A stretch of DNA of 64,000 nt. Origin: Malonomonas rubra DSM 5091. GTDB lineage: Bacteria > Desulfobacterota > Desulfuromonadia > Desulfuromonadales > Geopsychrobacteraceae. The notes under the pieces were generated by a model. The model saw only the letters and a list, made by a program, of their open reading frames with translations. It was not told the origin of the DNA and did no database searches. The stretch lies in the NCBI RefSeq assembly GCF_900142125.1, contig NZ_FQZT01000001.1, forward strand, positions 310,001-374,000, in the 5' to 3' direction. The position numbers and the translations under genes were made by a program. Positions 9,202-18,996 of this stretch are shown in pieces (the stretch's first letter is position 1; each line of letters opens with the position of its first letter).

Positions 9202-11163
9202 TCACAAAATTCTAGAAGCTTCATTATTACCAAGCGGGCAGAGCTTTGCAACATCAATAGAGAGTTGCAGCTTTTTCAACTGCCTGATGATTTCTTTCAA
9301 TCGTTGATATTCAGCCTCAGTCACACGGCGACCATTATAAACGGCCGCCCCATAAAGCTGGGCAAACTCCCGGCAGAGCGGTTCGCCGGACAAATCAGCC
9401 AACGCAAACAGGCCGAGGCTGTCCGGCAATTTATCCAAGGCGGCCGCTTGCGCTATCACGTGACGATAGTCACTGATCAAACGTTGCAAACGCTGCTGAC
9501 GGTAGCGGAAGAAAAACCATGTTGCCGGCAGCAGCAACAAGGGAAGTCCCCAGGCAAGTTTCCCCAGAGACGCAGGATCAAACTTCTTGACAGAACGAAC
9601 CTGCCCGACAAAACTGCGCACGGCACTGATCTGCTGCCGCAAATCGTAATTAAGCACCATGCGGCTCCAGTTGTGTTTCAAGGCATCAGCAAAGGCCTGT
9701 AATGTCGAAACATTGCCACTTCGGTTGGTCGCCAAAGCCTCTTCAGCGTTAACTGCCAGACGACTCGGATCGATTCGCTGCCAGAAACCGTCATCATCCA
9801 TAGCTTCTACCCAGACATGGGCCGCATCCTCTCCAACCAGATAATAGCCACCGAGCTGGTTGAACTCTCCCCCCAGATAGCCGCCGACAAGTCGTGCAGG
9901 CACCCCCGCAAGACGTAACAACACGGCGTAAGAGGACGCGAAATACTCACAATATCCACGGCGACTATCGAACAAAAAAGTTTCCACGGGATTTTCCGTC
10001 TTCGCGAGTTTCGTTGTCGAATAACTGAGCTGCTGCTGAAGGAAGAATCGATCGAGCCGATCAATTTTTGCCGCGTAATTTTTCTGCTGCGCGATCTCTT
10101 CGGCAAGCTGCAGCATCCGGTCACTGAAGCGGTTCGGCACCTGAAGATAATGCCAGGTATCGCCCAACTGCCTGCTTTTTGAATTGTACTGTGCCCAGAC
10201 ACGATAGCTGACTTTGCCATCACGCCGCAGTCTGCCCCGGATCACCCCGTCACTTTTTATTTCATGTCTCACATCGGCAATCCGGATCGGTCGATCGAGA
10301 GTCACCAGGTAATGATCCGCTTTCGGCTCGGAGTAGATTGTCAACTCCACTTGTGACGATGATTTTGAAACCAGTTTTTCCTCAATATTTCGCAGCTCCC
10401 GGCGCCAGATATTGCCTTCCAGTCGATTGAGTACGATTCCGCGCCAATAGAGTGCATCAATCGGCAACTGCTCGGTTTCGACGCGAAAAGCGATCTCTCC
10501 GCTCTCAGCCAGTTCCGCGACTGACCCAGGCTGCACCTGATCGCTCATCCCAATCCTGCCTGTCGGCTGCGGGTTGAGAAAATTCCACAGCGGTGTCTGG
10601 GTTCGCGGCAGAACCACGAACAAAACCAGCATCAAAACCAAAGAGCCCGCGGGCAGCAGAAGCAATGTCTTCAGCAACAAACGCCATTGAGGCCGTGTAA
10701 AACGAAGATGCGGATCAGTCACATAAAAACTGAGCATAACCAGACCTGTTGTGACCAGCAGGATGTTCAACACCAGATAAAACAGGTAGCCGAGATCCAG
10801 GGTCAGCATCGAAGACGCTGCCAGAATGATGGTCGCCAGCAGGAACAACTGAAGCAGGTGTCGAGGTGACTTCTCTGTTGCCAGTCGCACAGCCAAGAGT
10901 TGACAGAGCAGTTCAATCAAAGGATGAACGAGGTTGGCAATAGAGGCTTGAGAAACAAACCAGATGAAAAAAGCGATCGACACCCCGGTCGCAAGATGAT
11001 TGCTCAGCAGGTAATTGCCCCGCCGGTCTCCCACCCAACCAAGGACAAAACCGCCGACCAACAAGCCCAAAACCCAGACAGGCAAATAAGGCAACAGCGG
11101 CAGCAGGCCGACAACAGAGGCCAAATAGGCCAGTATCCGCAAAATTGCCTCAACACCGACCAT
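9202..11163 (-). CDS. TgpA-type membrane transglutaminase-like protein
   Basis: 653-residue inner-membrane protein: five to six hydrophobic helices in residues 1-190 (DUF3488 region), a periplasmic transglutaminase-like domain with the catalytic triad C405 (RRGYCEYFAS), H449 (DAAHVWVE) and D465 (RIDPS), a further membrane helix near 515-530, and a C-terminal DUF4129-like region. Homologues (TgpA of Pseudomonas) are periplasmic enzymes of unclear substrate. It overlaps the DUF58 gene by 14 bases and forms the conserved MoxR-DUF58-TgpA operon. Confidence 0.93.
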   Translation of the reverse strand: MVGVEAILRILAYLASVVGLLPLLPYLPVWVLGLLVGGFVLGWVGDRRGNYLLSNHLATGVSIAFFIWFVSQASIANLVHPLIELLCQLLAVRLATEKSPRHLLQLFLLATIILAASSMLTLDLGYLFYLVLNILLVTTGLVMLSFYVTDPHLRFTRPQWRLLLKTLLLLPAGSLVLMLVLFVVLPRTQTPLWNFLNPQPTGRIGMSDQVQPGSVAELAESGEIAFRVETEQLPIDALYWRGIVLNRLEGNIWRRELRNIEEKLVSKSSSQVELTIYSEPKADHYLVTLDRPIRIADVRHEIKSDGVIRGRLRRDGKVSYRVWAQYNSKSRQLGDTWHYLQVPNRFSDRMLQLAEEIAQQKNYAAKIDRLDRFFLQQQLSYSTTKLAKTENPVETFLFDSRRGYCEYFASSYAVLLRLAGVPARLVGGYLGGEFNQLGGYYLVGEDAAHVWVEAMDDDGFWQRIDPSRLAVNAEEALATNRSGNVSTLQAFADALKHNWSRMVLNYDLRQQISAVRSFVGQVRSVKKFDPASLGKLAWGLPLLLLPATWFFFRYRQQRLQRLISDYRHVIAQAAALDKLPDSLGLFALADLSGEPLCREFAQLYGAAVYNGRRVTEAEYQRLKEIIRQLKKLQLSIDVAKLCPLGNNEASRIL

Positions 11164-12013
11164 AAAGTGCCAACTCCGTCAAAAGCTTCAAGCGATGGTG
11201 AGGTCCGCTGCCCGGCTGCAACTGTTTGTCTTCCAGTTGCAGGCCGACAGAGCGCTGCTGCCGAAACAGCTGATCAACCAGAAAAGTACATTGCCCGATC
11301 CGCTCTTCCAAGGAACCTGGAAAATCATCCAGATTGAGCAGTAAAGATGGAGAGCCGAGTCGATTCTGTCTTTTCACCTTATATTCGTCGTGTCGTGCCG
11401 ACAGCTTCCAGTGGATCGATTTCAGCGGGTCGCTGGAACTGTAATTATCGATACTGCGCAGTTCACCGTCGATGCCGGGACGAGTTGTTTCATGTTGCCG
11501 TGTTTGCCTGCCGACTCCGTCACCAAGGGGCAGGTTCGCCGAATGCGGACAGGGGAAAACCAAAACCTGCTGTTGCAGAGACAGGCGACGAGAACGGATA
11601 AAAAAATTGATCGGGAAGCAGGAACGAATCCAGATCGGCGGCAAGGTTTGATAACCACGTCCGGGCAAGGTCACGGCCAGTGGGCGACGCTCGGTTTTAC
11701 CGGGAGCAAGAATGGGAAACAGACGTGTTCCCGTACCGATTTCAACGCTGATCAAAAACGCCGGTAACCAGCGGCGATGGTTACTCAGCTCAATTTCGAC
11801 CCGTCCCGGCAAAGTAGCGAACAGGTCATCAGCAGGCAGAACCTTCGCCTGCAAACGCTGCAGGTTCTGCTGTCCGAGCAATCCTGAAATCGCCATAAAT
11901 CCGAGTAACGCCGAAATCATCAGATAAAGCAGATTGTTACCGGTGTTGACGGCTGCAAAACCGAGCAGCAGGGTCAGCACAATGTAGATGATCCCCGCCC
12001 GGGTTAGCTTCAA
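11150..12013 (-). CDS. DUF58 family membrane protein
   Basis: 287-residue protein with two N-terminal transmembrane helices (about 8-25 and 28-46) and the DUF58 signature in the C-terminal half (IDNYSSSDPLKSIHWKLSAR), characteristic of proteins paired with MoxR ATPases and possibly carrying a von Willebrand A-like fold further on. Overlaps the MoxR gene by four bases and the transglutaminase gene by 14, so all three are translated from one message. The operon is generally linked to cell-envelope processes; the exact job is unknown. Confidence 0.92.
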   Translation of the reverse strand: MKLTRAGIIYIVLTLLLGFAAVNTGNNLLYLMISALLGFMAISGLLGQQNLQRLQAKVLPADDLFATLPGRVEIELSNHRRWLPAFLISVEIGTGTRLFPILAPGKTERRPLAVTLPGRGYQTLPPIWIRSCFPINFFIRSRRLSLQQQVLVFPCPHSANLPLGDGVGRQTRQHETTRPGIDGELRSIDNYSSSDPLKSIHWKLSARHDEYKVKRQNRLGSPSLLLNLDDFPGSLEERIGQCTFLVDQLFRQQRSVGLQLEDKQLQPGSGPHHRLKLLTELALYGRC

Positions 12014-12951
12014 GCCATAGGAACGGGAATTTCTGCGAGCAGCGATTGGAACACCTCTTCTTTGCGGACTGTCTGGAATTCCGGTCTCAGGATCAGCCGA
12101 TGGGCAACCACCGGCACGGCGATCTGCTGTACATCTTCAGGGACCACATAATCGCGCCCTTCAAGATAGGCTTCGGCCCGTGCAGCGGCGGCCAGACTCA
12201 ACCCCCCACGAGTCGAAATACCGGAAAACACCTGCGGGTGGTTACGGCTGCGCTCGATCAGGGTATGAATGTAATCGGCAACCAGATCCCCCAATTTTAC
12301 GTTATCGCGGATAAAGCGCGAAGTTTCGATGATTTTGTCGCGGCCAAGCAACGGTTTGATTGTCTCAAGCTCGTCGCGCACACTACCGCGCTGGATGATC
12401 TGTTTTTCCAGCTCAGGCGGCGGATAACCGATGCCGGTGGTAATGAGAAAACGATCAAGCTGTGATTCAGGCAATGGGAATGTGCCGACTTGCTCGGCCG
12501 GATTCTGGGTCGCGATGACCAGAAAAGGCTCAGGCAACCCGTATGTCACACCTTCAACCGTGACCCGCCGTTCTTCCATCGCTTCCAGCATTGCACTCTG
12601 CGTCTTTGGCATCGCCCGGTTGACTTCATCAACCAGCACCAGGTTGTTAAAGATTGGGCCTTTGACAAATTTGAATTCACTTTTTTGTCGATCGAAAACT
12701 GACAGGCCCGTGATGTCGGAAGGAAGAAGGTCACTGGTGCACTGCACGCGACCAAAATCGAGGTCAAGAATACCGGAGAGCGCCAGCGCAAGACTGGTTT
12801 TCCCCAATCCCGGGATATCCTCTAGCAAAATGTGACCACCGGCAAGCAGGCTGACAATCGCCAGCCGGATCGCCCGTACCTTGCCTTGTAGATATTTACT
12901 GGACAGGGTTTCGATAACCTCCAGAATCTGTTTTCGCTGGTACAGTTCCAT
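12010..12951 (-). CDS. MoxR-family AAA+ ATPase
   Basis: 313-residue AAA+ ATPase of the MoxR branch, thought to act as a chaperone that remodels or activates partner complexes. Walker A LLEDIPGLGKTSLA (about residues 38-51), Walker B LVLVDEVNRA, sensor 1 VIATQNPAEQVG and the C-terminal helical lid (ISTRGGLSLAAAARA) are all present. First gene of the MoxR-DUF58-TgpA operon, which the family usually serves as metal-ion or protein-maturation chaperone; the client here is unknown. Confidence 0.94.
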   Translation of the reverse strand: MELYQRKQILEVIETLSSKYLQGKVRAIRLAIVSLLAGGHILLEDIPGLGKTSLALALSGILDLDFGRVQCTSDLLPSDITGLSVFDRQKSEFKFVKGPIFNNLVLVDEVNRAMPKTQSAMLEAMEERRVTVEGVTYGLPEPFLVIATQNPAEQVGTFPLPESQLDRFLITTGIGYPPPELEKQIIQRGSVRDELETIKPLLGRDKIIETSRFIRDNVKLGDLVADYIHTLIERSRNHPQVFSGISTRGGLSLAAAARAEAYLEGRDYVVPEDVQQIAVPVVAHRLILRPEFQTVRKEEVFQSLLAEIPVPMA

Positions 12952-13020
12952 CAGCTCTCCTGTGAAATATGGTTGCTGATAAGTATAGAAGATTTAAACT
13001 GCTGTAGCCTACCTCTGGAC

Positions 13021-13055
13021 AAAAAAAAGGCTCCGCGGTTTCCCGCGGAGCCTTT
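13021..13055 (-). terminator. Intrinsic terminator of the cold-shock gene
   Basis: 13-bp perfect stem (13026-13038 with 13043-13055) closed by a GAAA tetraloop on the minus strand and followed by a run of eight T (the eight A at 13021-13028). Textbook rho-independent terminator 25 bases after the csp stop. Confidence 0.92.
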
Positions 13056-13079
13056 GTATCGCTAACTGTCAAGCGATTT

Positions 13080-13280
13080 TTAGAGCTTCTCAACGTTGCT
13101 TGCTTGAGGGCCCTTCTGACCGTCGACAACTTCGAAGCTGACGCGCTGGCCTTCTGCCAGGGATTTGAATCCGTCACCACCAATTGCTGAGAAGTGTACG
13201 AATACGTCAGGACCATTGTCCTGCTCGATGAAGCCAAAACCCTTGGAATCGTTAAACCACTTGACGGTACCTTCTGCCAT
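13080..13280 (-). CDS. Cold-shock domain protein (CspA family)
   Basis: 66-residue single-strand nucleic-acid-binding protein that melts RNA secondary structure. The five-stranded OB fold carries RNP1 KGFGFIEQ and RNP2 VFVHFSAI. I start at ATG 13280 ([11 protein letters not shown]), preceded by AAGGAG seven bases upstream; an ATG 24 bases further upstream adds residues (MGTARRKK) not found in the family. The leader is about 150 nucleotides and includes a terminator-like hairpin (13347-13381), which may regulate expression. Confidence 0.95.
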   Translation of the reverse strand: MAEGTVKWFNDSKGFGFIEQDNGPDVFVHFSAIGGDGFKSLAEGQRVSFEVVDGQKGPQASNVEKL

Positions 13281-13340
13281 CTTCTTTCTCCTTGCTGTTC
13301 CCATTTCTGCGGGATGTGTTGTGGCGCAGACTGTTCTGCT

Positions 13341-13381
13341 GCCATTAAAAAAACCGCCCAGTCCATATGGTCTGTGCGGTT
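13341..13381 (-). promoter_or_regulatory. Terminator-like hairpin in the csp leader
   Basis: On the minus strand AAACCGC and GCGGTTT flank an inner near-palindrome (CAGACCATATGGACTG), making a long stem with two or three mismatches, followed by seven T. This is a perfectly placed intrinsic terminator about 60 bases upstream of the csp start. It could be an attenuator, a temperature-responsive leader, or the end of a small RNA. Confidence 0.6.
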
Positions 13382-13435
13382 TATTTGCTGACTTGCAGTA
13401 CTAAAATCTACACAAACTGAATCTGAGATTTTGAA

Positions 13436-13464
13436 ACGCTAGCACGGTCTTTTGACAAAAGCAA
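13436..13464 (-). promoter_or_regulatory. Probable csp promoter
   Basis: Minus strand shows TTGCTT, 17-base spacer, TAGCGT with an extended -10 TG (GTGCTAGCGT). Transcription from here would give a leader of about 150 nucleotides before the csp ATG, as is typical for cold-shock mRNAs. Confidence 0.5.
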
Positions 13465-13633
13465 GCGATAATAGAACAATTTAACATGTTCCAGAACACT
13501 TTTTTAGTGTCTAAAAATCAACAGCTTAGAACTGAAAGCGCAAAAAGCTGCTAATTTCGATAAAAAAATAATGACATACAAACAAAAAAAGCCGTCCTTT
13601 AGACAATTTCAAGTCGTTGGCAAGTTGTATTTT

Positions 13634-14386
13634 TCAATCGAAAGCCACAACAAAACTTCCTCTGAATCCGCCATTTGCGAAATCAAGGGCAGCCCTTTCG
13701 GCCCGCTCCAGTGAATGGTAATCACCGACGCGCACGCGGTACATTTTCACTCCATTCACCAGCACTGCCTGCACCTCAGATTTGCCATAGCGGCTTCGCA
13801 TCTGACTCGCCAGACGGTAGGCATTTTCCTGGACTGAAAACGCCCCGATCTGCACTGCAAAGCTACCGGCATCGTAACTGGTCGGAGGACGATAGCTGAT
13901 CTGCCCCTTATCGCTTTGCCGATAACCGAGGGCCTGTACCTGAACCTTTGCCGTACCGGCATCAGCCATCCCCAGCTTGTTGGCCGCGGCGTAGGAAAGA
14001 TCGATAATCCGTCCGGCCACAAAAGGGCCTCGATCGTTCACCCGCACGATGATGGAGCAGCCATTCTGCAGATGGGTGACGCGGACATAAACGCCAAGCG
14101 GCAGGGTCTTGTGAGCGGCCGTCATGGCATACATGTTATAAATTTCACCGTTACTGGTTTTGCGCCCGTGAAATTTACGCCCGTACCAACTCGCAACGCC
14201 ACGCTGACTGAAGCCACTGTGATCGCGTAGCGGGTCGTAACGCTTGCCATCAACCTCGTACGGTTTTTCCCACCCCTTCAGTTCACGCGTTTCCGGGGTT
14301 TCGATGACTCTGGTGGTGTGGCCACCGCAGCTGCTCAGTGCAAAGGCCAGCAAAAGCAGCAGCAAACAGTGAAGAACAAGCCGCAT
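13634..14386 (-). CDS. rlpA: RlpA septal-ring lytic transglycosylase (lipoprotein)
   Basis: Lipid-anchored peptidoglycan lytic transglycosylase acting on stripped glycan strands at the septum. A 20-residue signal ends in a lipobox (ALSSC), the double-psi beta-barrel domain (about 60-150) carries GVASWYGRKFHGRKTSNGE, the catalytic-region Asp in VNDRGPFVAGRIIDLSYAAA, and a SPOR domain (about 170-250) with the pattern FAVQIGAF...YRVRVGDY binds denuded septal peptidoglycan. Starts five bases after the accA stop, so likely co-transcribed with accA and dnaE. Confidence 0.95.
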   Translation of the reverse strand: MRLVLHCLLLLLLAFALSSCGGHTTRVIETPETRELKGWEKPYEVDGKRYDPLRDHSGFSQRGVASWYGRKFHGRKTSNGEIYNMYAMTAAHKTLPLGVYVRVTHLQNGCSIIVRVNDRGPFVAGRIIDLSYAAANKLGMADAGTAKVQVQALGYRQSDKGQISYRPPTSYDAGSFAVQIGAFSVQENAYRLASQMRSRYGKSEVQAVLVNGVKMYRVRVGDYHSLERAERAALDFANGGFRGSFVVAFD

Positions 14387-14391
14387 AAAGC

Positions 14392-15363
14392 CTAGTCTTG
14401 TTGCGGTTCTTCAATTTCAGACATGGCACGGAAACGCTGATAACGCTGCTCGATCAGCTCTTCCGCCGACATGGCTTCCAGCTCTGCCAGATGTTTCAAC
14501 AGATATTTTTTCAGAGTCGCTGCAGTGACTTGGTGATCCTGATGCGCACCACCGAGCGGCTCAGGGACGACATCATCGATAACAGTGCCCAGGCTGTCGA
14601 CATCCTGCGCTGTCAGCTTCAGAGCTTCAGCGGCTTGTGGCCCCTTGGTACCATCACTCCACAGGATTGCAGCGCAACCTTCCGGCGAGATAACTGCGTA
14701 GACAGAATACTCCATCATCAGCACCCGGTTACCGACAGCAATCGCTAAAGCACCGCCTGAACCGCCTTCACCGGTCACGGTGACGATAATTGGAACTTTG
14801 AACATCGCCATTTCACGCAGATTGCGCGCAATCGCTTCCGCCTGGCCACGTTCTTCAGCACCGATGCCGGGGAATGCACCGGGAGTGTCAACAAAGGTGA
14901 AGATCGGCAGACCGAACTGATCGGCCATCTGCATCACCCGCAGCGCCTTACGGTACCCTTCAGGGTTCGGCATACCGAAATTGCGGTGTACCTTCTCCTT
15001 GGTGTTGCGCCCTTTCTGGTGACCGATGACGCAACAAGGATTGCCGTCGATCCGGGCAAAACCGCAGACCAGCGCTGGGTCATCACGGAAGTTGCGATCG
15101 CCGTGCACCTCGAAGAAATCGGTGAAGATATGTTCGATGTAATCGAAGGTGTAAGGGCGGTTGGCATGACGCGCCAACTGGGTCCGCTGCCAGCGGCTGA
15201 GCTTAGAGTAGATTTCAGTTTTTAGCTTTTCAGCTTTTTTCTCCAGCTTCTTGATATCGCCGGAAAAATCGACGCTGTCAGTCGAAAACTCACGCAATTC
15301 ACCGATCTTGGTTTCCAGATCGGCAATCGGTTTTTCAAAATCGAGGTATTGTTGATTCATCAT
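14392..15363 (-). CDS. accA: Acetyl-CoA carboxylase carboxyltransferase subunit alpha
   Basis: Alpha subunit of the carboxyltransferase that moves CO2 from carboxybiotin to acetyl-CoA, forming malonyl-CoA for fatty-acid synthesis; works as an alpha2-beta2 complex with AccD. The 323-residue protein matches AccA along its length, with the oxyanion-hole glycine-rich segments [20 protein letters not shown] and [12 protein letters not shown]. Two adjacent ATGs (15363, 15360) follow AGGGAG; either may be used. Gene order dnaE-accA is conserved in many Proteobacteria. Confidence 0.97.
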   Translation of the reverse strand: MMNQQYLDFEKPIADLETKIGELREFSTDSVDFSGDIKKLEKKAEKLKTEIYSKLSRWQRTQLARHANRPYTFDYIEHIFTDFFEVHGDRNFRDDPALVCGFARIDGNPCCVIGHQKGRNTKEKVHRNFGMPNPEGYRKALRVMQMADQFGLPIFTFVDTPGAFPGIGAEERGQAEAIARNLREMAMFKVPIIVTVTGEGGSGGALAIAVGNRVLMMEYSVYAVISPEGCAAILWSDGTKGPQAAEALKLTAQDVDSLGTVIDDVVPEPLGGAHQDHQVTAATLKKYLLKHLAELEAMSAEELIEQRYQRFRAMSEIEEPQQD

Positions 15364-15412
15364 TTAACTCCCTGTCCCAAAATGGACATTTCTATTCGGC
15401 AGAAGCCTGAAA

Positions 15413-18400
15413 CTATTCAAAATTCATGACGTTGTACCCGAACACCTGTTCGGCATCAGCCATCGCTTCGTCGGAAGCAGCCATTTTCAAACTTTCCGGC
15501 AGGCTGATGATTGTTTCACTCCGGTTCGGGATCACCACATGCAACTTGACTTTACAGTCGCCCCGGTATTTCTGGATAACGCCTTTCAGTTGCCGCATCT
15601 GTATCTCATCCAGACCTGGTGTGGTCAAGCGGATATGGACACATTCCGTCATGGTTTCTTTGACATCTTTAAGCAACTGCACTTCACTGGCGAGCATTTT
15701 ACAGGATTCCTCGCCAACATCAAGTTCGCCGCTGACCAGTAGCGGCTCCTCACCTTTGAGCAGGTCCATCGCGGCCGCATAGGTTTCGGGGAAAACCACC
15801 ATTTCGATCGAACCGCTCAAATCTTCCAGAGTGACAAAAGCCATCCGGTCGCCTTTTTTTGTCATCAACTCCTTGATGCCGGAAACGATGCCGGCAACCC
15901 GCACCTGCTCTTTGTCACTGCGTTCGACCAGGGCCGATGTCTCGCAGGTGGCGAAACGTTTGATCGACTCGCTGTAACGCGCCAGCGGGTGGCCGGTGAC
16001 GTAAAAACCGAGGGCTTCTTTTTCGTAGCCGAGTAATGACTTTTCATCCCACTCATCGATATCAGGCAGTTCACCGTAACCGTTGCCACCAGTAGAGACG
16101 ATCTCGTTGCTGCCGAAGAGGGAATCCTGTCCCGACTCCTTCTCCTTCTGCAAACGCTGGCCGATTTCCATCGCCTCTTCCAGACCGGCCATGTACTGCG
16201 CTCGCTTGCCGCCGAGGGAATCGAAGGCACCGCACTTGATCAGCGCTTCGCCGACCTTCTTGTTGACCTTACGCAAGTCGACCCGCTCACAGAAATCCTG
16301 CAGCGAACTGAAGGGCTTATCTTTTTTCACCTCGAGGATTGAATCGAGAGCCGAAGCACCGACACCCTTTACCGCACCGAGGCCAAAACGCATCGAATCA
16401 TCAGCGACTGTGAAAGACCGGTCGGAAGCGTTGATGTCAGGCGGATGAACCTCGATCCCCATGGAACGCACATCCGCAATGTTCTTGATGACCTTGTCGG
16501 TATTCTCCATATCCTCGGTCAGAAGAGCGGCCATAAACTCGACCGGGTAGTGCGCTTTGAGATAAGCTGTATGATAGGAAACCAAGGCGTATGCAGCCGA
16601 GTGCGATTTATTGAAACCGTAAGCGGCAAACTTTTCCATCAGGTCGAAAACCGCTTCTGCCTTTTTCAGATCGAGCTTGTTCTCCTTCGCCCCTTCGAGG
16701 AAGATCTTCTTCTGCTTGGCCATCTCCTCGGCTTTTTTCTTCCCCATCGCCCGGCGCAAAAGGTCAGCGCCACCGAGGCTGTAACCGCCCAACACCTGAG
16801 CGATCAGCATGACCTGCTCCTGGTAGACGATGACACCGTAGGTATCATCGAGGATCGGCTTCAGCTGTGGAAAATCGTACTTGAACTCTTCCAGCCCGTG
16901 CTTTCTCTTGATAAATGAATCGACCATACCGGAGCCGAGCGGGCCGGGCCGATAAAGAGCGACCATCGCGATCAGGTCTTCAAAACAGCTCGGCTTCAGC
17001 TTGACCAGGTATTCCTTCATACCGGAGGACTCAAGCTGGAAGACACCGGTGGTCTCGCCGTGGGAAAGCAGCTCGTAGGTTTTCTTGTCGTCGTCGCGGA
17101 TCATCTTGAGATCGAAGTTCGGGTCCTTTCCTTCACGAATCAACCGCACCGCATTCTCGATAACAGTCAACGTTTTCAGACCGAGGAAATCGAACTTGAC
17201 CAAGCCGATCTTCTCAGCGTAGCTCATCGGGTACTGGGTGACCTGACCACCGGTCTTCGGATCGACGTAGAGCGGCAGGTACTCCGAGAGCGGCTTCGGC
17301 GTGACGACAACACCGGCGGCGTGGGTCGAGGCGTGACGGGTCAGGCCTTCCAGCGCCAGAGCGATCTTCACCAGTTCGCCAACCTTTTTATCCTTGTCGA
17401 TCAGCTCTTTAAGCTTCGGTTCCTGCTCGATCGCCTGTTTCAAAGTGATGCCGAGCACGCCCGGCACCAGCTTGGCTATTTTATCGACTTCGCCGTAAGG
17501 AATATTCAGCGCCCGGCCGACATCGCGCAGTACACCCTTGGCCAGCATGGTACCAAAAGTAATGATCTGGGCGACGTTCTCGTGACCATAGTGGTCGCGC
17601 ACGTAGTCGATCACCTTCTCCCGGCCGTAGATGCAGAAATCGACGTCGATATCCGGCATCGAAATCCGTTCCGGGTTGAGGAAACGTTCGAACAGCAGGT
17701 TGTAGGGGATCGGGTCGATATCGGTGATGCGCATGGCGAAAGCGACCAGCGAGCCCGCCGCCGAGCCCCGTCCCGGGCCGACTGGGATATCATGATCCTT
17801 GCCCCAGTTGATAAAGTCGGCAACAATCAGGAAGTAGCCGGGGAAGCCCATGCTCTTGATACAATTAAGCTCTTCGGCCAGGCGGTCATTGTAGAGTTTT
17901 ACATCTTCCTCGGTCAGCTCGCGCAGTTTGCGGATTTCATCCAACCGCTCTTCCAGCCCGGCATAGCTCATCTCCTCCAGCACGTCGTCCAACGTTTTAT
18001 CCGCTGGTTTTTCGTACTGTGGAAAATGATAGGTATCAAAGTCGAGTTCCAGGTTGCAGCGCTCGGCGATTTTGACAGTGTTGTTCGTAGCGCCGGGATA
18101 ATCCTTGAACAGCTCGATCATCTCTTCCGGCGACTTAACATAAAACTCGTCGTTGCAGAAACGCATCCGGTTCGGATCGTCCATGGTTTTGCCAGTCTGA
18201 ATACAGAGCAGTACCTCGTGAGCGAAGGCGTCCTCTTTTTTCAGGTAATGACAATCGTTGGTGGCTACCAGCGGCAGGTCGAGCGCCTCGGCAATCGCCA
18301 TCAGGCCTTTGTTCGCCTTGGCCTGCTCCGGCAGATAGTTTTCCTGCAGCTCCAGGTAGAAACGGTTATCGTCGAAAACCTCCGCCATCGCCCGTGCGCG

Positions 18401-18883
18401 TTCCAAGGCTTCGTCCGGCTGATTCAGGTTGATCAGGGTCGGAAGCTCGCCGCCTAAGCAGGCGGACAACGCGATCAGCCCTTCGTTGTGTTTTTCCAGC
18501 AGTTCCCAGTCGATACGCGGTTTGTAATAGAAACCCTCACGATAGGCGGCGGAAATCAGACGGCAGATGTTCTGATAACCCGCCAGATTCATGCACAGCA
18601 ACACCAGGTGATAAGAAGCTTCAGAGGAGCCGCGCGCGTTGCCTTTGGTAAAGCGGGAACCGGGGGCGACATAAACCTCGCAACCGACGATCGGCTTGAT
18701 GCCTGCTGACATCGCCTTGCTGTAAAACTCGACCGCGCCAAACATGTTGCCATGATCAGTCACTGCGACTGCGGGCATCTTGTATTCTTTGGCACGATTA
18801 ACCAGCTCATCCAGCTTGATCGCACCGTCAAGCAGGCTGTACTGACTGTGCAGATGGAGATGTACGAAATTGGCGTGTTCCAT
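15413..18883 (-). CDS. dnaE: DNA polymerase III alpha subunit
   Basis: Replicative DNA polymerase catalytic subunit, 1156 residues, of the DnaE1 type. N-terminal PHP domain (VHLHLHSQYSLLDGAI, VTDHGNMFG), C-family polymerase core with catalytic aspartates in the PDIDVDF motif and the conserved GPGRGSAAGSLVAF segment, then HhH, OB-fold (VRVAGIVSGIKE...) and C-terminal tau-interaction regions. Proofreading is separate (epsilon); the DnaQ-like exonuclease at 27646 is not necessarily its partner. Preceded by a promoter and a terminator-like hairpin in the leader. Confidence 0.97.
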   Translation of the reverse strand: MEHANFVHLHLHSQYSLLDGAIKLDELVNRAKEYKMPAVAVTDHGNMFGAVEFYSKAMSAGIKPIVGCEVYVAPGSRFTKGNARGSSEASYHLVLLCMNLAGYQNICRLISAAYREGFYYKPRIDWELLEKHNEGLIALSACLGGELPTLINLNQPDEALERARAMAEVFDDNRFYLELQENYLPEQAKANKGLMAIAEALDLPLVATNDCHYLKKEDAFAHEVLLCIQTGKTMDDPNRMRFCNDEFYVKSPEEMIELFKDYPGATNNTVKIAERCNLELDFDTYHFPQYEKPADKTLDDVLEEMSYAGLEERLDEIRKLRELTEEDVKLYNDRLAEELNCIKSMGFPGYFLIVADFINWGKDHDIPVGPGRGSAAGSLVAFAMRITDIDPIPYNLLFERFLNPERISMPDIDVDFCIYGREKVIDYVRDHYGHENVAQIITFGTMLAKGVLRDVGRALNIPYGEVDKIAKLVPGVLGITLKQAIEQEPKLKELIDKDKKVGELVKIALALEGLTRHASTHAAGVVVTPKPLSEYLPLYVDPKTGGQVTQYPMSYAEKIGLVKFDFLGLKTLTVIENAVRLIREGKDPNFDLKMIRDDDKKTYELLSHGETTGVFQLESSGMKEYLVKLKPSCFEDLIAMVALYRPGPLGSGMVDSFIKRKHGLEEFKYDFPQLKPILDDTYGVIVYQEQVMLIAQVLGGYSLGGADLLRRAMGKKKAEEMAKQKKIFLEGAKENKLDLKKAEAVFDLMEKFAAYGFNKSHSAAYALVSYHTAYLKAHYPVEFMAALLTEDMENTDKVIKNIADVRSMGIEVHPPDINASDRSFTVADDSMRFGLGAVKGVGASALDSILEVKKDKPFSSLQDFCERVDLRKVNKKVGEALIKCGAFDSLGGKRAQYMAGLEEAMEIGQRLQKEKESGQDSLFGSNEIVSTGGNGYGELPDIDEWDEKSLLGYEKEALGFYVTGHPLARYSESIKRFATCETSALVERSDKEQVRVAGIVSGIKELMTKKGDRMAFVTLEDLSGSIEMVVFPETYAAAMDLLKGEEPLLVSGELDVGEESCKMLASEVQLLKDVKETMTECVHIRLTTPGLDEIQMRQLKGVIQKYRGDCKVKLHVVIPNRSETIISLPESLKMAASDEAMADAEQVFGYNVMNFE

Positions 18884-18918
18884 AAATCCGGCAGAGATAG
18901 GGGGTTAAAACAAGAAAA

Positions 18919-18947
18919 ACCGATCATCGACAAGGCAGCTGATCGGT
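18919..18947 (-). promoter_or_regulatory. Terminator-like hairpin in the dnaE leader
   Basis: Minus strand: 8-bp stem ACCGATCA/TGATCGGT with a 13-base loop, followed by TTTTTC, about 35 bases before the dnaE start. May attenuate dnaE or end an unrelated short transcript. Weak on its own. Confidence 0.4.
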
Positions 18948-18964
18948 CCGAAAATTGTCAGAGG

Positions 18965-18996
18965 AATTTACCACCGCTATAAAGTGAGGGTCAACC
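18965..18996 (-). promoter_or_regulatory. Probable dnaE promoter
   Basis: Minus strand has TTGACC, an 18-base spacer and TAAATT, about 80 bases upstream of the dnaE start codon. Good -35, fair -10. Limits are given to a few bases. Confidence 0.45.

Larger units (their letters stand above)
13281..13633. other. csp leader and promoter region, no protein gene
   Basis: 353 bases between rlpA and csp. Holds the csp promoter (13436-13464), a terminator-like hairpin (13347-13381), and about 170 AT-rich bases upstream in which I see no further feature. A small RNA ending at the hairpin is possible. Confidence 0.6.

Noticed and set aside
17060-18457. Plus-strand frame of about 465 codons
   Set aside because: Antisense to dnaE, whose motifs are unambiguous.
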